From: Candidatus Uhrbacteria bacterium
Lineage (GTDB): Bacteria > Patescibacteriota > Patescibacteriia > JACQRZ01
Reading direction: 5' to 3'
Assembly: GCA_016186045.1 (NCBI GenBank)
Contig: JACPMJ010000015.1
Location: forward strand, 1 to 41,187
Length of the DNA: 41,187 nt
The notes beneath the pieces were generated by a model that ran no database searches, was not told the origin of the DNA, and saw only the letters and a list, made by a program, of their open reading frames with translations. Each line of letters starts with the position of its first letter. Position 1 is the stretch's first letter. The position numbers and the translations under genes are program-made. This document shows positions 1 to 6,171 of this stretch, piece after piece.

Positions 1-39
1 ATGAGCGGCCGACTACACCATGTAGTCGATGCCGCTCAT
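1..39. repeat. Nested hairpin at the left window edge
   Basis: ATGAGCGGC (1-9) is inverted at 31-39, and inside it GACTAC is inverted as GTAGTC around a 5-nt centre. The structure covers the last codons and the stop of the minus-strand gene that ends at 13. It could be a 3'-end stabilising hairpin or the stem of a terminator whose T tract is outside the window; there is no T tract inside it. Confidence 0.55.
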
Positions 40-264
40 GTAAATGGGAACCGGAATTGGCTGTGGCGCGAACTGCACCGGCCCAGGTCGCTGACTCTGT
101 CGCGAGGACAGTTCCAGCGTGTCCCGGGACGGCTTCTTTGCCGCCGCCTGGACAGGATTTTTGACGGCTTCGCGCTCGCGCGCCTGCCGTTCCTTGACCA
201 TGTCCCGGATCCACTCGTCACGGCCGAAACCATAAGAACGGTTCACAAATGGTGACCATCCCAT
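13..264 (-). CDS. Unknown GC-rich 83-aa protein
   Basis: I do not recognise the family. The protein begins MGWSPFVNRSYGFGRDEW, continues with a basic/acidic helical stretch (KERQAREREAVKN), then an Ala/Lys/Pro/Gln-rich middle and a Pro-rich end (PQPIPVPIYMSGIDYMV). There is no signal peptide or membrane segment. The start at 264 is chosen because AAGGAG lies 7 nt upstream; a longer reading frame from 327 has no such site. Codons are strongly G/C-ending, unlike the AT-leaning housekeeping genes to the right but like the unknown gene at 3517-4260, so recent acquisition or a shared foreign source is plausible. It lies downstream of the 3' end of tRNA-Lys and behind a consensus promoter and a long leader containing a 21-bp hairpin. 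That it is a real gene is well supported by ribosome site and promoter; its function is unknown. Confidence 0.7.
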   Translation of the reverse strand: MGWSPFVNRSYGFGRDEWIRDMVKERQAREREAVKNPVQAAAKKPSRDTLELSSRQSQRPGPVQFAPQPIPVPIYMSGIDYMV

Positions 265-335
265 GTCTGAACTCCTTCTGCGCATTGCGCATACGCGGTC
301 GGATAAACCAAACCGCTGTAATCCCACAAACCTTT

Positions 336-403
336 GCTGTTAGCCGATTTCGAGAGAAATACCCCTCAGTTGAAGAGCACCCCTCCCAAAATCGGCCAAC
401 AGC
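336..403 (-). ncRNA. Large hairpin in the 5' leader of the 13-264 gene
   Basis: Read on the minus strand, GCTGTTGGCCGATTT pairs with AAATCGGCTAACAGC and the helix continues through TGGGAG/CTCTCG, giving 21 consecutive pairs around a loop of about 26 nt. Three of the pairs are G-U wobbles only in the minus-strand RNA and would be A-C mismatches in the plus-strand RNA. This favours a leader RNA transcribed leftward from the promoter at 467-495. It may be a cis-regulatory element; I cannot match it to a known riboswitch class. Confidence 0.55.
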
Positions 404-466
404 CTTTTAAATGATGGATATACAAATGAAATTTCAATTTTCAAATAACGTACTATGATAAAAATA

Positions 467-495
467 AGTATAGCACGGATTCATATTCTTGTCAA
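467..495 (-). promoter_or_regulatory. Promoter for the 13-264 gene
   Basis: TTGACA (490-495), 17-nt spacer, TATACT (467-472) preceded by TGC (extended -10). It predicts a start near 460 and a leader of about 195 nt. It is among the strongest matches in the window. Confidence 0.8.
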
Positions 496-537
496 GTGGT
501 CACCTGACAAAATATCATAAAACATTATAAATATAAC

Positions 538-568
538 AAAAAAACCGCAATTAATAGACGGTTTTTTG
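538..568 (-). terminator. Terminator of tRNA-Lys
   Basis: A hairpin with an A/T-flanked core ACCG/CGGT lies just downstream of the tRNA 3' end; on the minus strand the CGG arm is followed by a run of eight T. A similar T run exists on the other strand, so it may work in both directions. Confidence 0.65.
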
Positions 569-581
569 TTTTTAAATTTTC

Positions 582-657
582 TGGTGGGTCGGCTGGGAAT
601 CGAACCCAGAACCATCAGCTTAAGAGGCTGTTGCTCTGCCGATTGAGCTACCGACCC
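582..657 (-). tRNA. tRNA-Lys (anticodon CUU)
   Basis: A 76-nt cloverleaf with encoded CCA. Acceptor GGGTCGG/CCGACCC, D stem GCTC/GAGC, T arm CTGGG-TTCGATT-CCCAG, and anticodon loop CTCTTAA giving CTT, which reads AAG. The top pair of the anticodon stem is A-A; the other four pairs are Watson-Crick. It has its own promoter and terminator. The GC-rich unknown gene lies beyond its 3' end, a common position for acquired DNA, but I see no integrase or duplicated tRNA end. Confidence 0.95.
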
Positions 658-676
658 ATATATATTTATACGGATA

Positions 677-705
677 ATCATACTATCTCTTTCTGAACTT
701 TGCAA
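677..705 (-). promoter_or_regulatory. Promoter of tRNA-Lys
   Basis: TTGCAA (700-705), 17-nt spacer, TATGAT (677-682), ending about 19 nt before the mature 5' end of the tRNA. Confidence 0.7.
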
Positions 706-721
706 GAATTTATCCTCTCAA

Positions 722-751
722 TAAAAAATCCGCCTCTTGTGTAAGACGGAT
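722..751 (-). terminator. Terminator of the lipoprotein gene
   Basis: On the minus strand ATCCGTCTT and AAGAGGCGGAT pair around ACAC with a small bulge, followed by a T6 run. It lies 15 nt after the stop codon at 766. Confidence 0.75.
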
Positions 752-765
752 GTCGCGTAAAAAAT

Positions 766-2325
766 TTAGAAAAATACGAGTGTGCCCGCATTGACTGGCG
801 AGTCAAGTAGACGGAGCTGGATATTCGATCGAGTTGAGACCGCCTCAAAATCGGTCAAGGTTACGGCCGCCGCATTGGGAGTTGATTGTTTCAGTCCTAT
901 GGTATCCCCTCTCACGTCCAATGTCACAGATGAACCACTCGAGATGTAAAAAGAGGAGGTGAGTGTGATCTTTTGAGATGATCCACTTGAGATAGTTGCC
1001 GTTCCACTCACTATTTGGTTGGTAGTAGAATCGACAATCTTCACGTTTTGAAGCGTGCCGCCACCACTAGCGCTCAATGCGATAGTTATGTTCGTAAAGC
1101 TCGCATCTTCAAATGGAGCCATCGTGAAGCGGTATCGCGCGAGTAACGCGTTGTTTTGGAGTGTTGCACTCCCTGCCGGAGAGGAAGAATCAAGCGATGC
1201 GGACAGTACGCGGATAGCCAAAGGCATTCCGTTCACCGGCGCGCTCAATGCATGCCGCAATGCACTCCCTGATACACTTCCGACTCCCGTGAAGTCAACA
1301 AGACTCACCATGATCTTATCCATGGGAAGGAGAAGAGCATTACCATCCGGAGAGGTGATATCTCCCTGTATGGTGATGCTTTTCCGCGTATTCCGCACTA
1401 CGGACACGCCACTACCAAACGTCAATGTGATGTCTTTTACATCAGGCGTCAGAGAATTTGTCGCCGTCGATGCGCTCTCAATACCGGGAACCTGCCCAAT
1501 AACCGTAGACCCGTCAACGGCACGGATATTGGTGACATATTTCTGTGATTCGCGGCTATTCACCGTCAGACGAATGGTCGCTGATGTAAGAAGCATATCC
1601 TCTTCCGACGGGCCGGTGATGCCAAAAACGGCTAATGCCGCCTTGAGCGATCCCCATGACACGTTACCTATTGGCGTCTCTCCCGCAGATAACACCGCCT
1701 GCATAAGCGATGGAGGCATCAGAGTCGGAGTTGGGATAGGCGTCGGGGTCGGGGTCGGCGCCACTGTGGGAGTCGGGGTGGGTACCGGTGTCGGCGTTGG
1801 TGTAGGTGTCGGTGTCAAAGCAGAGGTGGGTACCGGCGATGGTGTCGGCGTTTCACTGATCGCCAATCGCATGGTAACATTGACGGCTCGATTCTCGATG
1901 ACCTCCACGGACTGACTCGCCTGCGCGGTCACCTTACCCGATTCGTCTTTTGCCTGAACAAGAAGGACGAGTGGTCCGACTGGCAGATAAGAGTCATAAC
2001 TTTCGGGAATCGTGATGGAGCTCATCGCGACACCAGACGGCCGAGAAACGGACGCCGAGGCGATCAGCGTGTTATCAAGCGTGAACGCCTGAAAAAGAAT
2101 ACTCTCGGTATCCATTGGAATGGTTTGGATGGTTCGCTCTGGCCAATGAATGACCAAGGTCGCATGTCTCACCCATGTCGGTGTGCTGATGATCGAAGGG
2201 AGATCATCAGCGCCATGCACCGGAATCGAGTCGACACTCTTTGCGGTAGTATCCGTTGGTCTGAATGGCAGTGCCACACAGCCGGTGATTGCTATGAACG
2301 CAAGGGGTATACTTTTTCTCAACAT
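766..2325 (-). CDS. Pro/Thr-rich surface lipoprotein with two beta modules
   Basis: A predicted lipoprotein of 519 aa. Residues 1-16 form a lipoprotein signal ending in ITGC, so Cys16 should be lipidated and the protein anchored outside the membrane. Residues about 20-155 form a beta-rich domain. Residues about 157-204 are a low-complexity Pro-Thr/Val linker, seen in the DNA as a GT-rich imperfect repeat (1735-1850). Two Ser/Thr/Val-rich modules follow; both have an RxT-like strand pattern and end in a similar strand (ITIQGDI, VTLDVRGDT), so they look like repeats of one fold. No catalytic motif is visible. The start has an AAGGAGGAG site 9 nt upstream and a good promoter behind it. Such linker-plus-beta-domain proteins are common on Parcubacteria surfaces (family knowledge); adhesion or stalk function is inference. 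Confidence 0.8.
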   Translation of the reverse strand: MLRKSIPLAFIAITGCVALPFRPTDTTAKSVDSIPVHGADDLPSIISTPTWVRHATLVIHWPERTIQTIPMDTESILFQAFTLDNTLIASASVSRPSGVAMSSITIPESYDSYLPVGPLVLLVQAKDESGKVTAQASQSVEVIENRAVNVTMRLAISETPTPSPVPTSALTPTPTPTPTPVPTPTPTVAPTPTPTPIPTPTLMPPSLMQAVLSAGETPIGNVSWGSLKAALAVFGITGPSEEDMLLTSATIRLTVNSRESQKYVTNIRAVDGSTVIGQVPGIESASTATNSLTPDVKDITLTFGSGVSVVRNTRKSITIQGDITSPDGNALLLPMDKIMVSLVDFTGVGSVSGSALRHALSAPVNGMPLAIRVLSASLDSSSPAGSATLQNNALLARYRFTMAPFEDASFTNITIALSASGGGTLQNVKIVDSTTNQIVSGTATISSGSSQKITLTSSFYISSGSSVTLDVRGDTIGLKQSTPNAAAVTLTDFEAVSTRSNIQLRLLDSPVNAGTLVFF

Positions 2326-2388
2326 CGAATGATCTCCTCCTTTTCTCCTGTATTTTTCATGTTTTTAAAAAGAACACAATCATGAAGT

Positions 2389-2417
2389 ATCCTATATGAC
2401 AAAAGAAAAGGTGTCAA
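2389..2417 (-). promoter_or_regulatory. Promoter of the lipoprotein gene
   Basis: TTGACA (2412-2417), 17-nt spacer, TAGGAT (2389-2394). It begins five bases after the stop codon of the PIN gene, so the lipoprotein is a separate unit. The same unusual -10, TAGGAT, is found at the rpoB promoter. Confidence 0.7.
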
Positions 2418-2421
2418 TAGG

Positions 2422-2892
2422 TCATGCCTTTTTTCGCTTCACCGCTGGTATTCCTATGACATCTTTTGGTTCTACTCGTTTGATGCCGGTTGTATCAAAA
2501 TCCTTATCATAAGAAATGATACAGGGATGTTCGCTCATAAGAAGCGCGTTTGAGACCACTAATGCATCAATAAATGCTATCTTACAGCGTTCATACAGCT
2601 CAAGCGCGCCATGGATATTCACTCGCTGAACGATTTTTACATTTCGCATACCTAATATTCCCCGAACAGTTTCATCTATTTCTTTGCGTTCTAGGTGATA
2701 CACACGCTCGCAAATAAGCTCAACCTCCGCGATGACCAATGACGAGGTCCACGCCTCAATATATCCCTCATTGCTGATCCGTTTTAATAAAAGCCGGCAC
2801 TCGCGCGCGCGTTTTGAGTCTTTTGAAATCAACGCCTCCAAAAAAATAGTGGTATCCAAAAAATAGCTTGTCTGTTTCATAGAGTCTCTCAT
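2422..2892 (-). CDS. PIN-domain toxin, VapC-like ribonuclease
   Basis: A 156-aa PIN-domain protein, the toxin of a type II toxin-antitoxin pair. The PIN acidic residues are visible: Asp in FLDTTIFLEAL near residue 13, Glu in IAEVELI in the middle, Asp in AFIDALVVSNAL and Asp in SYDKDFD near the end. These would bind Mg2+ for RNA cleavage (family knowledge). It begins 2 nt after the antitoxin stop codon (TAAATATG), so translation is probably coupled. A second ATG four codons in (2880) is an alternative start; neither has a strong ribosome site. The target RNA cannot be told from sequence. Confidence 0.88.
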   Translation of the reverse strand: MRDSMKQTSYFLDTTIFLEALISKDSKRARECRLLLKRISNEGYIEAWTSSLVIAEVELICERVYHLERKEIDETVRGILGMRNVKIVQRVNIHGALELYERCKIAFIDALVVSNALLMSEHPCIISYDKDFDTTGIKRVEPKDVIGIPAVKRKKA

Positions 2893-2894
2893 AT

Positions 2895-3128
2895 TTATCG
2901 GTGTCGCGCGGTATGAGAACGCATGCGTTTCAGGCGTTTCAGGCGCCGTGACACACGATCGGCAACATCAAAAAAATCAACGGTCGAGCGCATCAAAACG
3001 CTCTTTTGGCCCAAGAGCGGCTCAAGAATAATTTTTCCCGTCGTGCCAATACTCAAATGATCCCGAAGTTTTTTTGGAATCGTGATCTGACCCTTACTCG
3101 TGACCGTGGCGTGATAGAGAGTATTCAT
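2895..3128 (-). CDS. AbrB/MazE-type antitoxin
   Basis: A 77-aa protein starting MNTLYHATVTSKGQITIPKK, the classic SpoVT/AbrB swapped-hairpin DNA-binding motif (TSKGQITIPK, then L-GTTGKIILEP). The C-terminal part is basic (RRLKRLKRMRSHTARHR) and presumably contacts the PIN toxin. The start at 3128 is chosen over an upstream in-frame codon at 3161 because the longer version would begin inside its own promoter. The -10 element ends only 8 nt before this ATG, so the mRNA is leaderless or nearly so. Such antitoxins usually repress their own promoter; that is expected here, not shown. Confidence 0.88.
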   Translation of the reverse strand: MNTLYHATVTSKGQITIPKKLRDHLSIGTTGKIILEPLLGQKSVLMRSTVDFFDVADRVSRRLKRLKRMRSHTARHR

Positions 3129-3136
3129 ATATGTAA

Positions 3137-3165
3137 AGCATACACGAGAAGCGCGTATCATGCAA
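3137..3165 (-). promoter_or_regulatory. Promoter of the AbrB-PIN operon
   Basis: TTGCAT (3160-3165), 17-nt spacer, TATGCT (3137-3142). The predicted transcription start falls 0-2 nt before the antitoxin ATG at 3128. Confidence 0.7.
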
Positions 3166-3303
3166 ATGTTGAGCGCATACTAAAAAAACATTACTTTTTA
3201 TTCTTTCCTTACTTCTATAAAAAGTAAGGAAATATATTTTTAAATGAATTTATTTCATTATAATTACAATGAAAAAAATAAGATACAGAAAATTATCCAC
3301 AGT
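3166..3303. other. AT-rich intergenic segment with hairpin and DnaA box
   Basis: TTTCCTTACTT (3204-3214) is inverted as AAGTAAGGAAA (3222-3232), an 11-bp stem with a 7-nt loop; on the plus strand T-rich sequence follows, but no plus-strand gene ends here. A perfect DnaA box, TTATCCACA, lies at 3293-3301, directly before the promoter of the next gene. No coding sequence is seen. Confidence 0.55.
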
Positions 3304-3332
3304 TTAGCTCTTGACGGATATCCTGCTATGCT
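3304..3332 (+). promoter_or_regulatory. Promoter of the GC-rich 3517-4260 gene
   Basis: TTAGCT (3304-3309), 17-nt spacer, TATGCT (3327-3332) preceded by TGC (extended -10). An alternative pairing is TTGACG at 3311 with TAGCCT. The leader to 3517 would be about 178 nt and contains short inverted pairs such as GTTTCG/CGAAAC and TGTGTC/GACACA. Confidence 0.5.
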
Positions 3333-3516
3333 GTAGCCTATGCACTATCGACGTTTCGGTTTTCAGATTTTGGATGGTGACGTATGCGACGGATCGCGTA
3401 CGCCGAACTCGACAATTCGAAACTTGACAACCTCGTTACCAAAAACATGTGTCCGTACTGAAACGCAGATGTCTCAGAACAGACACACGTACTCAACACA
3501 CAGAAAGGTACGCTCA

Positions 3517-4260
3517 ATGAGCCGTTTGAACCCTCGAGACTACGCAAGTACCACCGTGGACGGCCGCGTCTACGACGGCCGCAGTCAGGCCAATATCCCC
3601 TTCCTGGTGGAGATGTTTCAAAACTTCTCCAACACGGTCTCCAAGGCCAGTGGCCTGCGCAAGAAGCTTCGCCACGACGCGGGCTTCCTGGGCTTCCAGC
3701 GGCCCTCCGTGGACCAGACGTCCGCCGCCAAGGACGCCATCAAGGCGGCCAAGGTGGTGAAGAACGACTGGTACCAGAATCTTCCCCAGCAGACCCAGCA
3801 GGCGCTGGGCACGAACATGTCCGCTCAGGACTCGAGCAAGACCATCCTCACCATGGGCGCCAATCGCGTCCTCGGCCTGGATGCCGTCTTCGGACTCCTG
3901 GACGTGGGGAACGATGCCGCGCTCAAGGTGACGGTGATCAACACCCTCAACAGGATCACCGGCAACAAGACGCGCGTCGACTCCATCCAGGATCGGGACG
4001 TCAAGTCCATGCTGGAAAACCTCGACACGTCGGCGGCGCTCCAGATCCGGGAATACCGGCACTACAACAAACTCCAGCCCAAGCTGGATGAGCTCTGCAA
4101 GAACGTGGGGACCTCCATCGAGTCCTGCATCGACAGCAAGACGCATGGCATTCCCTCGTCCAGCCGCGCTCCCTCCGGCCATCACACCCCCTCGCACTTC
4201 GGTAGCGGCGCTGTCGCTCCCGGCGGCGCGGGTCGTCTCGCGGCCATGCCCGTCAACTAG
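3517..4260 (+). CDS. Unknown GC-rich 247-aa protein
   Basis: I do not recognise the family. The protein starts MSRLNPRDYASTTVDGRVYD, has an Asn/Gln/Ala-rich helical body (residues about 25-205) and a flexible Ser/Gly/Pro/His tail with no predicted structure. It has no signal peptide or transmembrane segment, so it is probably cytoplasmic. AAAGG lies 9 nt before the start; an in-frame extension to 3340 is rejected because it would be AT-rich and begin at the transcription start. Nearly every codon ends in G or C, in sharp contrast to flanking DNA and to every housekeeping gene in the window, but like the gene at 13-264. This suggests acquisition from a GC-rich source. No terminator separates it from the structured segment at 4321-4597, so protein and RNA may be one transcript. 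Confidence 0.75.
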   Translation: MSRLNPRDYASTTVDGRVYDGRSQANIPFLVEMFQNFSNTVSKASGLRKKLRHDAGFLGFQRPSVDQTSAAKDAIKAAKVVKNDWYQNLPQQTQQALGTNMSAQDSSKTILTMGANRVLGLDAVFGLLDVGNDAALKVTVINTLNRITGNKTRVDSIQDRDVKSMLENLDTSAALQIREYRHYNKLQPKLDELCKNVGTSIESCIDSKTHGIPSSSRAPSGHHTPSHFGSGAVAPGGAGRLAAMPVN

Positions 4261-4320
4261 CTCACCAGAGCACAAAGACGGGACAACGCTCGCTCTCTCG
4301 AGAGAATGAGCTTCGCTTCA

Positions 4321-4597
4321 GGCTCGAGGCACGTCCTTGAGCCGGCGGATTTCAATGACGCCTCATCAAGGCTCATGTTCAACCTGCCATACGCTCATCT
4401 GGCTTCCAGGGTAGGGATAAGGGATAAGGAGGAGAGGAAGCCAGAAGGTGTGACAGGTATTATGCGCTGATAAAAAGCGCAAGGGTAACGAAGTTGGTCC
4501 ATGTACGTGAGATGAGGCGAACGCGCCATTGTCCGCTACTGGATAAAAGCCAACAGCCGGGTTGACCACCACAAAGGTCCCCGGCTTTACTCTTTTT
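4321..4597 (+). ncRNA. Candidate structured RNA after the GC-rich gene
   Basis: There is no convincing gene here but much nested pairing on the plus strand. GGCTCGAGG (4321-4329) pairs with CCTTGAGCC (4335-4343) over 9 pairs including one G-U. CGCCTCATC (4359-4367) pairs with GATGAGGCG (4511-4519), closing a domain that contains CTGGCTTCC/GGAAGCCAG (4399-4407/4436-4444) and TGCGCT/AGCGCA (4463-4468/4476-4481). A terminator follows. I compared it by eye with RNase P, SRP, tmRNA and 6S signatures and saw none of their conserved cores. It may be a trans-acting RNA or a structured 3' UTR. Confidence 0.45.
4555..4597 (+). terminator. Terminator of the 3517 gene / structured RNA
   Basis: AGCCGGG (4555-4561) pairs with CCCGGCT (4580-4586) around an 18-nt loop, followed by TTACTCTTTTT. 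On the other strand the stem could also serve the convergent serpin gene. Confidence 0.6.
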
Positions 4598-4613
4598 ACA
4601 GAATCAGCGGCTC

Positions 4614-5888
4614 CTATGAAGGATTCTGTATCGTTCCCATAAATAATATCTCTTGCGTTTGATTATCTCTAATCACAAAGAAGAAGGGACGATTGACCTC
4701 CATGTAGAATATTTGAGCGGGCTCGGCGGATGTTTCTCCAATATCAACACTCGTTACTGCGGCGGCCTCCGTCCCCTCTTCGTTTACATTAACATAGGTT
4801 TTATGTTTAACTTCGCTGATGTTTAAACTATCGCCAATACCAGTTAAATCAGCATTGTTCTGAAATGCTACTCCCATGCCTAATTGAGTCAATAATGGCA
4901 CCAATCCTTTTTCATATTCCATTTTGAATCGTGGAAGCACGATGGTACCCTCTGTCTTTTCGTATTGCTTCATCCAATCGTTCCATGTATTCGCGTCCAG
5001 ATTTTGAACAAAATTATTTAGGTTTTTTGGCAAAAATACAACCATACTCAATCGCTTGTTTTTACCATAGGACAGATTCACACTCTGGAAATCTTTTGTC
5101 TCCAAGTAAGGCATATCTCCATACTGCCGCATGAACGGATGTTTTTTGGAAACACCTTGAGACGTTGTGAATGTCCTATCTTCCGTAAGCGTCTTATCAA
5201 ATGCAGTAGTCCAGCTTCCTTTAAAATATACTGCGTTGATAAGATACATCACCGTATCACTAGGAATCGGCGGAGACACTATGCTTGGTATTTTCCCTTT
5301 GGTATTTTTACTAACCCACGCGTTTATTGTGTCCGCCGCATATGAGTTTGAAAAATCAAGAGTTGAAATTTCCGCGTTAAAATACCTCCCAACGACACTG
5401 ATAAAATCTTTCTTGAAATCTACGCCATTTCGTGCCCACACTGAATTTGCCACCGAAAGTTCTACGTTTGGATCGGGATTTTTCAAGCTATTGATAAGCC
5501 CTAAACTTTCTTGATTCACAGTTGCACTATCTAAATTTTTGAACTGCAACGTTTTCTGCATGGCGTTTTTTGTCTCCCCGTTCGCGCCGTTATAGACCAT
5601 GGACAGAGCTAAAGCAATACTGGAAGGTGAAATAAAAATATTTTTATTCCCCTCTTCTTTGGCGAGTATCTTAATGGAATGAATGCCAAACGTATTATGA
5701 GCGTACGGAATATTTTTAGGAGTCTTGGATTGAGCGGGTTGTTTTGGAATCGGAATCGGATGTGGCGCTGGCGCAGATTTTGACAATGACACTTGCCGAT
5801 TCAAAACAAAATAGCCACCCACTCCAACAATAGCGATGAGCGCGATAATAAATACTATGATGTTTGCAAATCCTTTGTGAGTATTCAT
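4614..5888 (-). CDS. Membrane-anchored serpin (protease inhibitor)
   Basis: A 424-aa serpin-family protein. Residues about 8-30 (ANIIVFIIALIAIVGVGGYF) form one N-terminal membrane anchor, followed by a Pro-rich spacer and a full serpin fold from about residue 60. Family landmarks are IFISPSSIALALSMVYNGA, the NAVYFKGSW segment and the C-terminal NRPFFFVIRDN strand. The reactive-centre loop starts at 370 with hinge EEGTEAAAVT, small residues suited to loop insertion, so an inhibitory mechanism is likely. Counting from Gly372 as P15 gives P1 Thr386 and P1' Ser387, but the loop is about 4 residues longer after this point than in antitrypsin, so P1 is uncertain. It should act outside the cell against a partner's or host's serine or cysteine proteases (inference). 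No strong ribosome site is seen. Confidence 0.92.
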   Translation of the reverse strand: MNTHKGFANIIVFIIALIAIVGVGGYFVLNRQVSLSKSAPAPHPIPIPKQPAQSKTPKNIPYAHNTFGIHSIKILAKEEGNKNIFISPSSIALALSMVYNGANGETKNAMQKTLQFKNLDSATVNQESLGLINSLKNPDPNVELSVANSVWARNGVDFKKDFISVVGRYFNAEISTLDFSNSYAADTINAWVSKNTKGKIPSIVSPPIPSDTVMYLINAVYFKGSWTTAFDKTLTEDRTFTTSQGVSKKHPFMRQYGDMPYLETKDFQSVNLSYGKNKRLSMVVFLPKNLNNFVQNLDANTWNDWMKQYEKTEGTIVLPRFKMEYEKGLVPLLTQLGMGVAFQNNADLTGIGDSLNISEVKHKTYVNVNEEGTEAAAVTSVDIGETSAEPAQIFYMEVNRPFFFVIRDNQTQEILFMGTIQNPS

Positions 5889-5978
5889 ATTTAGTTATGT
5901 ATGAGTCAATAATTTTTAATTGTATGATTAAAAAAAAATTTCTTCCAAAAAATATAAAACCACTTGCAATTTCCGTAC

Positions 5979-6053
5979 TGGTGCCCCCGGAGGGAATCGA
6001 ACCCCCATCTACGGTTCCGAAGACCGTCGTTTTATCCATTAAACTACAAGGGC
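5979..6053 (-). tRNA. tRNA-Arg (anticodon UCG)
   Basis: A 75-nt cloverleaf with encoded CCA. Acceptor GCCCTTG/CGGGGGC with two G-U pairs, D stem GTTT/AAAC, anticodon stem ACGGT/ACCGT with loop CTTCGGA (TCG, reads CGA), and T arm GGGGG-TTCGATT-CCCTC. It has its own promoter; I see no clear hairpin terminator, only T-rich sequence downstream. Confidence 0.94.
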
Positions 6054-6067
6054 ATGTGTCTATGCGT

Positions 6068-6095
6068 AGTATAGCGAATAGCATACATAAAGCAA
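6068..6095 (-). promoter_or_regulatory. Promoter of tRNA-Arg(UCG)
   Basis: TTGCTT (6090-6095), 16-nt spacer, TATACT (6068-6073), ending 14 nt before the tRNA. Its -35 touches the hairpin at 6093-6113. Confidence 0.7.
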
Positions 6096-6113
6096 CCGCC
6101 CATGAGGCGGCTG
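6093..6113 (-). terminator. Hairpin downstream of pilT
   Basis: On the minus strand CAGCCGCC pairs with GGCGGTTG (8 pairs, one G-U), loop TCATG. The T tract is weak (CTTTATG) on this strand and better on the other (TTTTATT). Confidence 0.4.
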
Positions 6114-6121
6114 TTTTATTC

Positions 6122-6152
6122 TTGTCATTCCCAACTTGATTGGGAATCCAGT
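6122..6152. repeat. REP-like palindrome
   Basis: ATTCCCAA-CTTGA-TTGGGAAT, flanked by GTC and CCAG. It shares the core CAACTTGATTGGG with the palindromic element at 36411-36455 (opposite strand), and GTCATTCCC recurs at 34490. This looks like a small dispersed repeat family. Confidence 0.5.
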
Positions 6153-6171
6153 ATTTTTTTTGACCGTCAGT

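Noticed and set aside
1-255. An 84-codon plus-strand frame at the left edge
   Set aside because: No ribosome site is visible and it opposes the supported minus-strand gene, which has AAGGAG and a consensus promoter.
582-584. tRNA-Lys as an attachment site of an integrated element
   Set aside because: No integrase gene and no second copy of the tRNA 3' end was found in the window; the idea stays possible but unsupported.
1055-1915. A 286-aa plus-strand frame with a Gly-Val repeat
   Set aside because: It is the antisense of the Pro-Thr linker of the lipoprotein. The minus frame has a lipoprotein signal, ribosome site, promoter and terminator.
3514-4275. A 253-aa open frame on the minus strand opposite the GC-rich gene
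   Set aside because: In GC-rich DNA the antisense frame stays open by chance. The plus-strand frame has the promoter, ribosome site and more natural protein composition.
4366-4572. A 68-aa minus-strand frame across the structured segment
   Set aside because: It has no ribosome site or promoter and its composition follows the hairpin sequences.
4261-4613. RNase P RNA, SRP RNA or tmRNA in the structured segment
   Set aside because: None of the conserved cores of these RNAs, nor a tRNA-like acceptor end with T loop, could be found by eye.
5874-5920. Promoter of the serpin gene
   Set aside because: TTGACT near 5908 is too close to the start codon, and TACAAT at about 5920 has no -35 partner, so no promoter was called.
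6093-6113. Recoded TGA (as in Gracilibacteria/SR1)
   Set aside because: Several well-recognised genes (for example nrdA and ileS) end at TGA in the expected place, and no frame needs TGA read as an amino acid.
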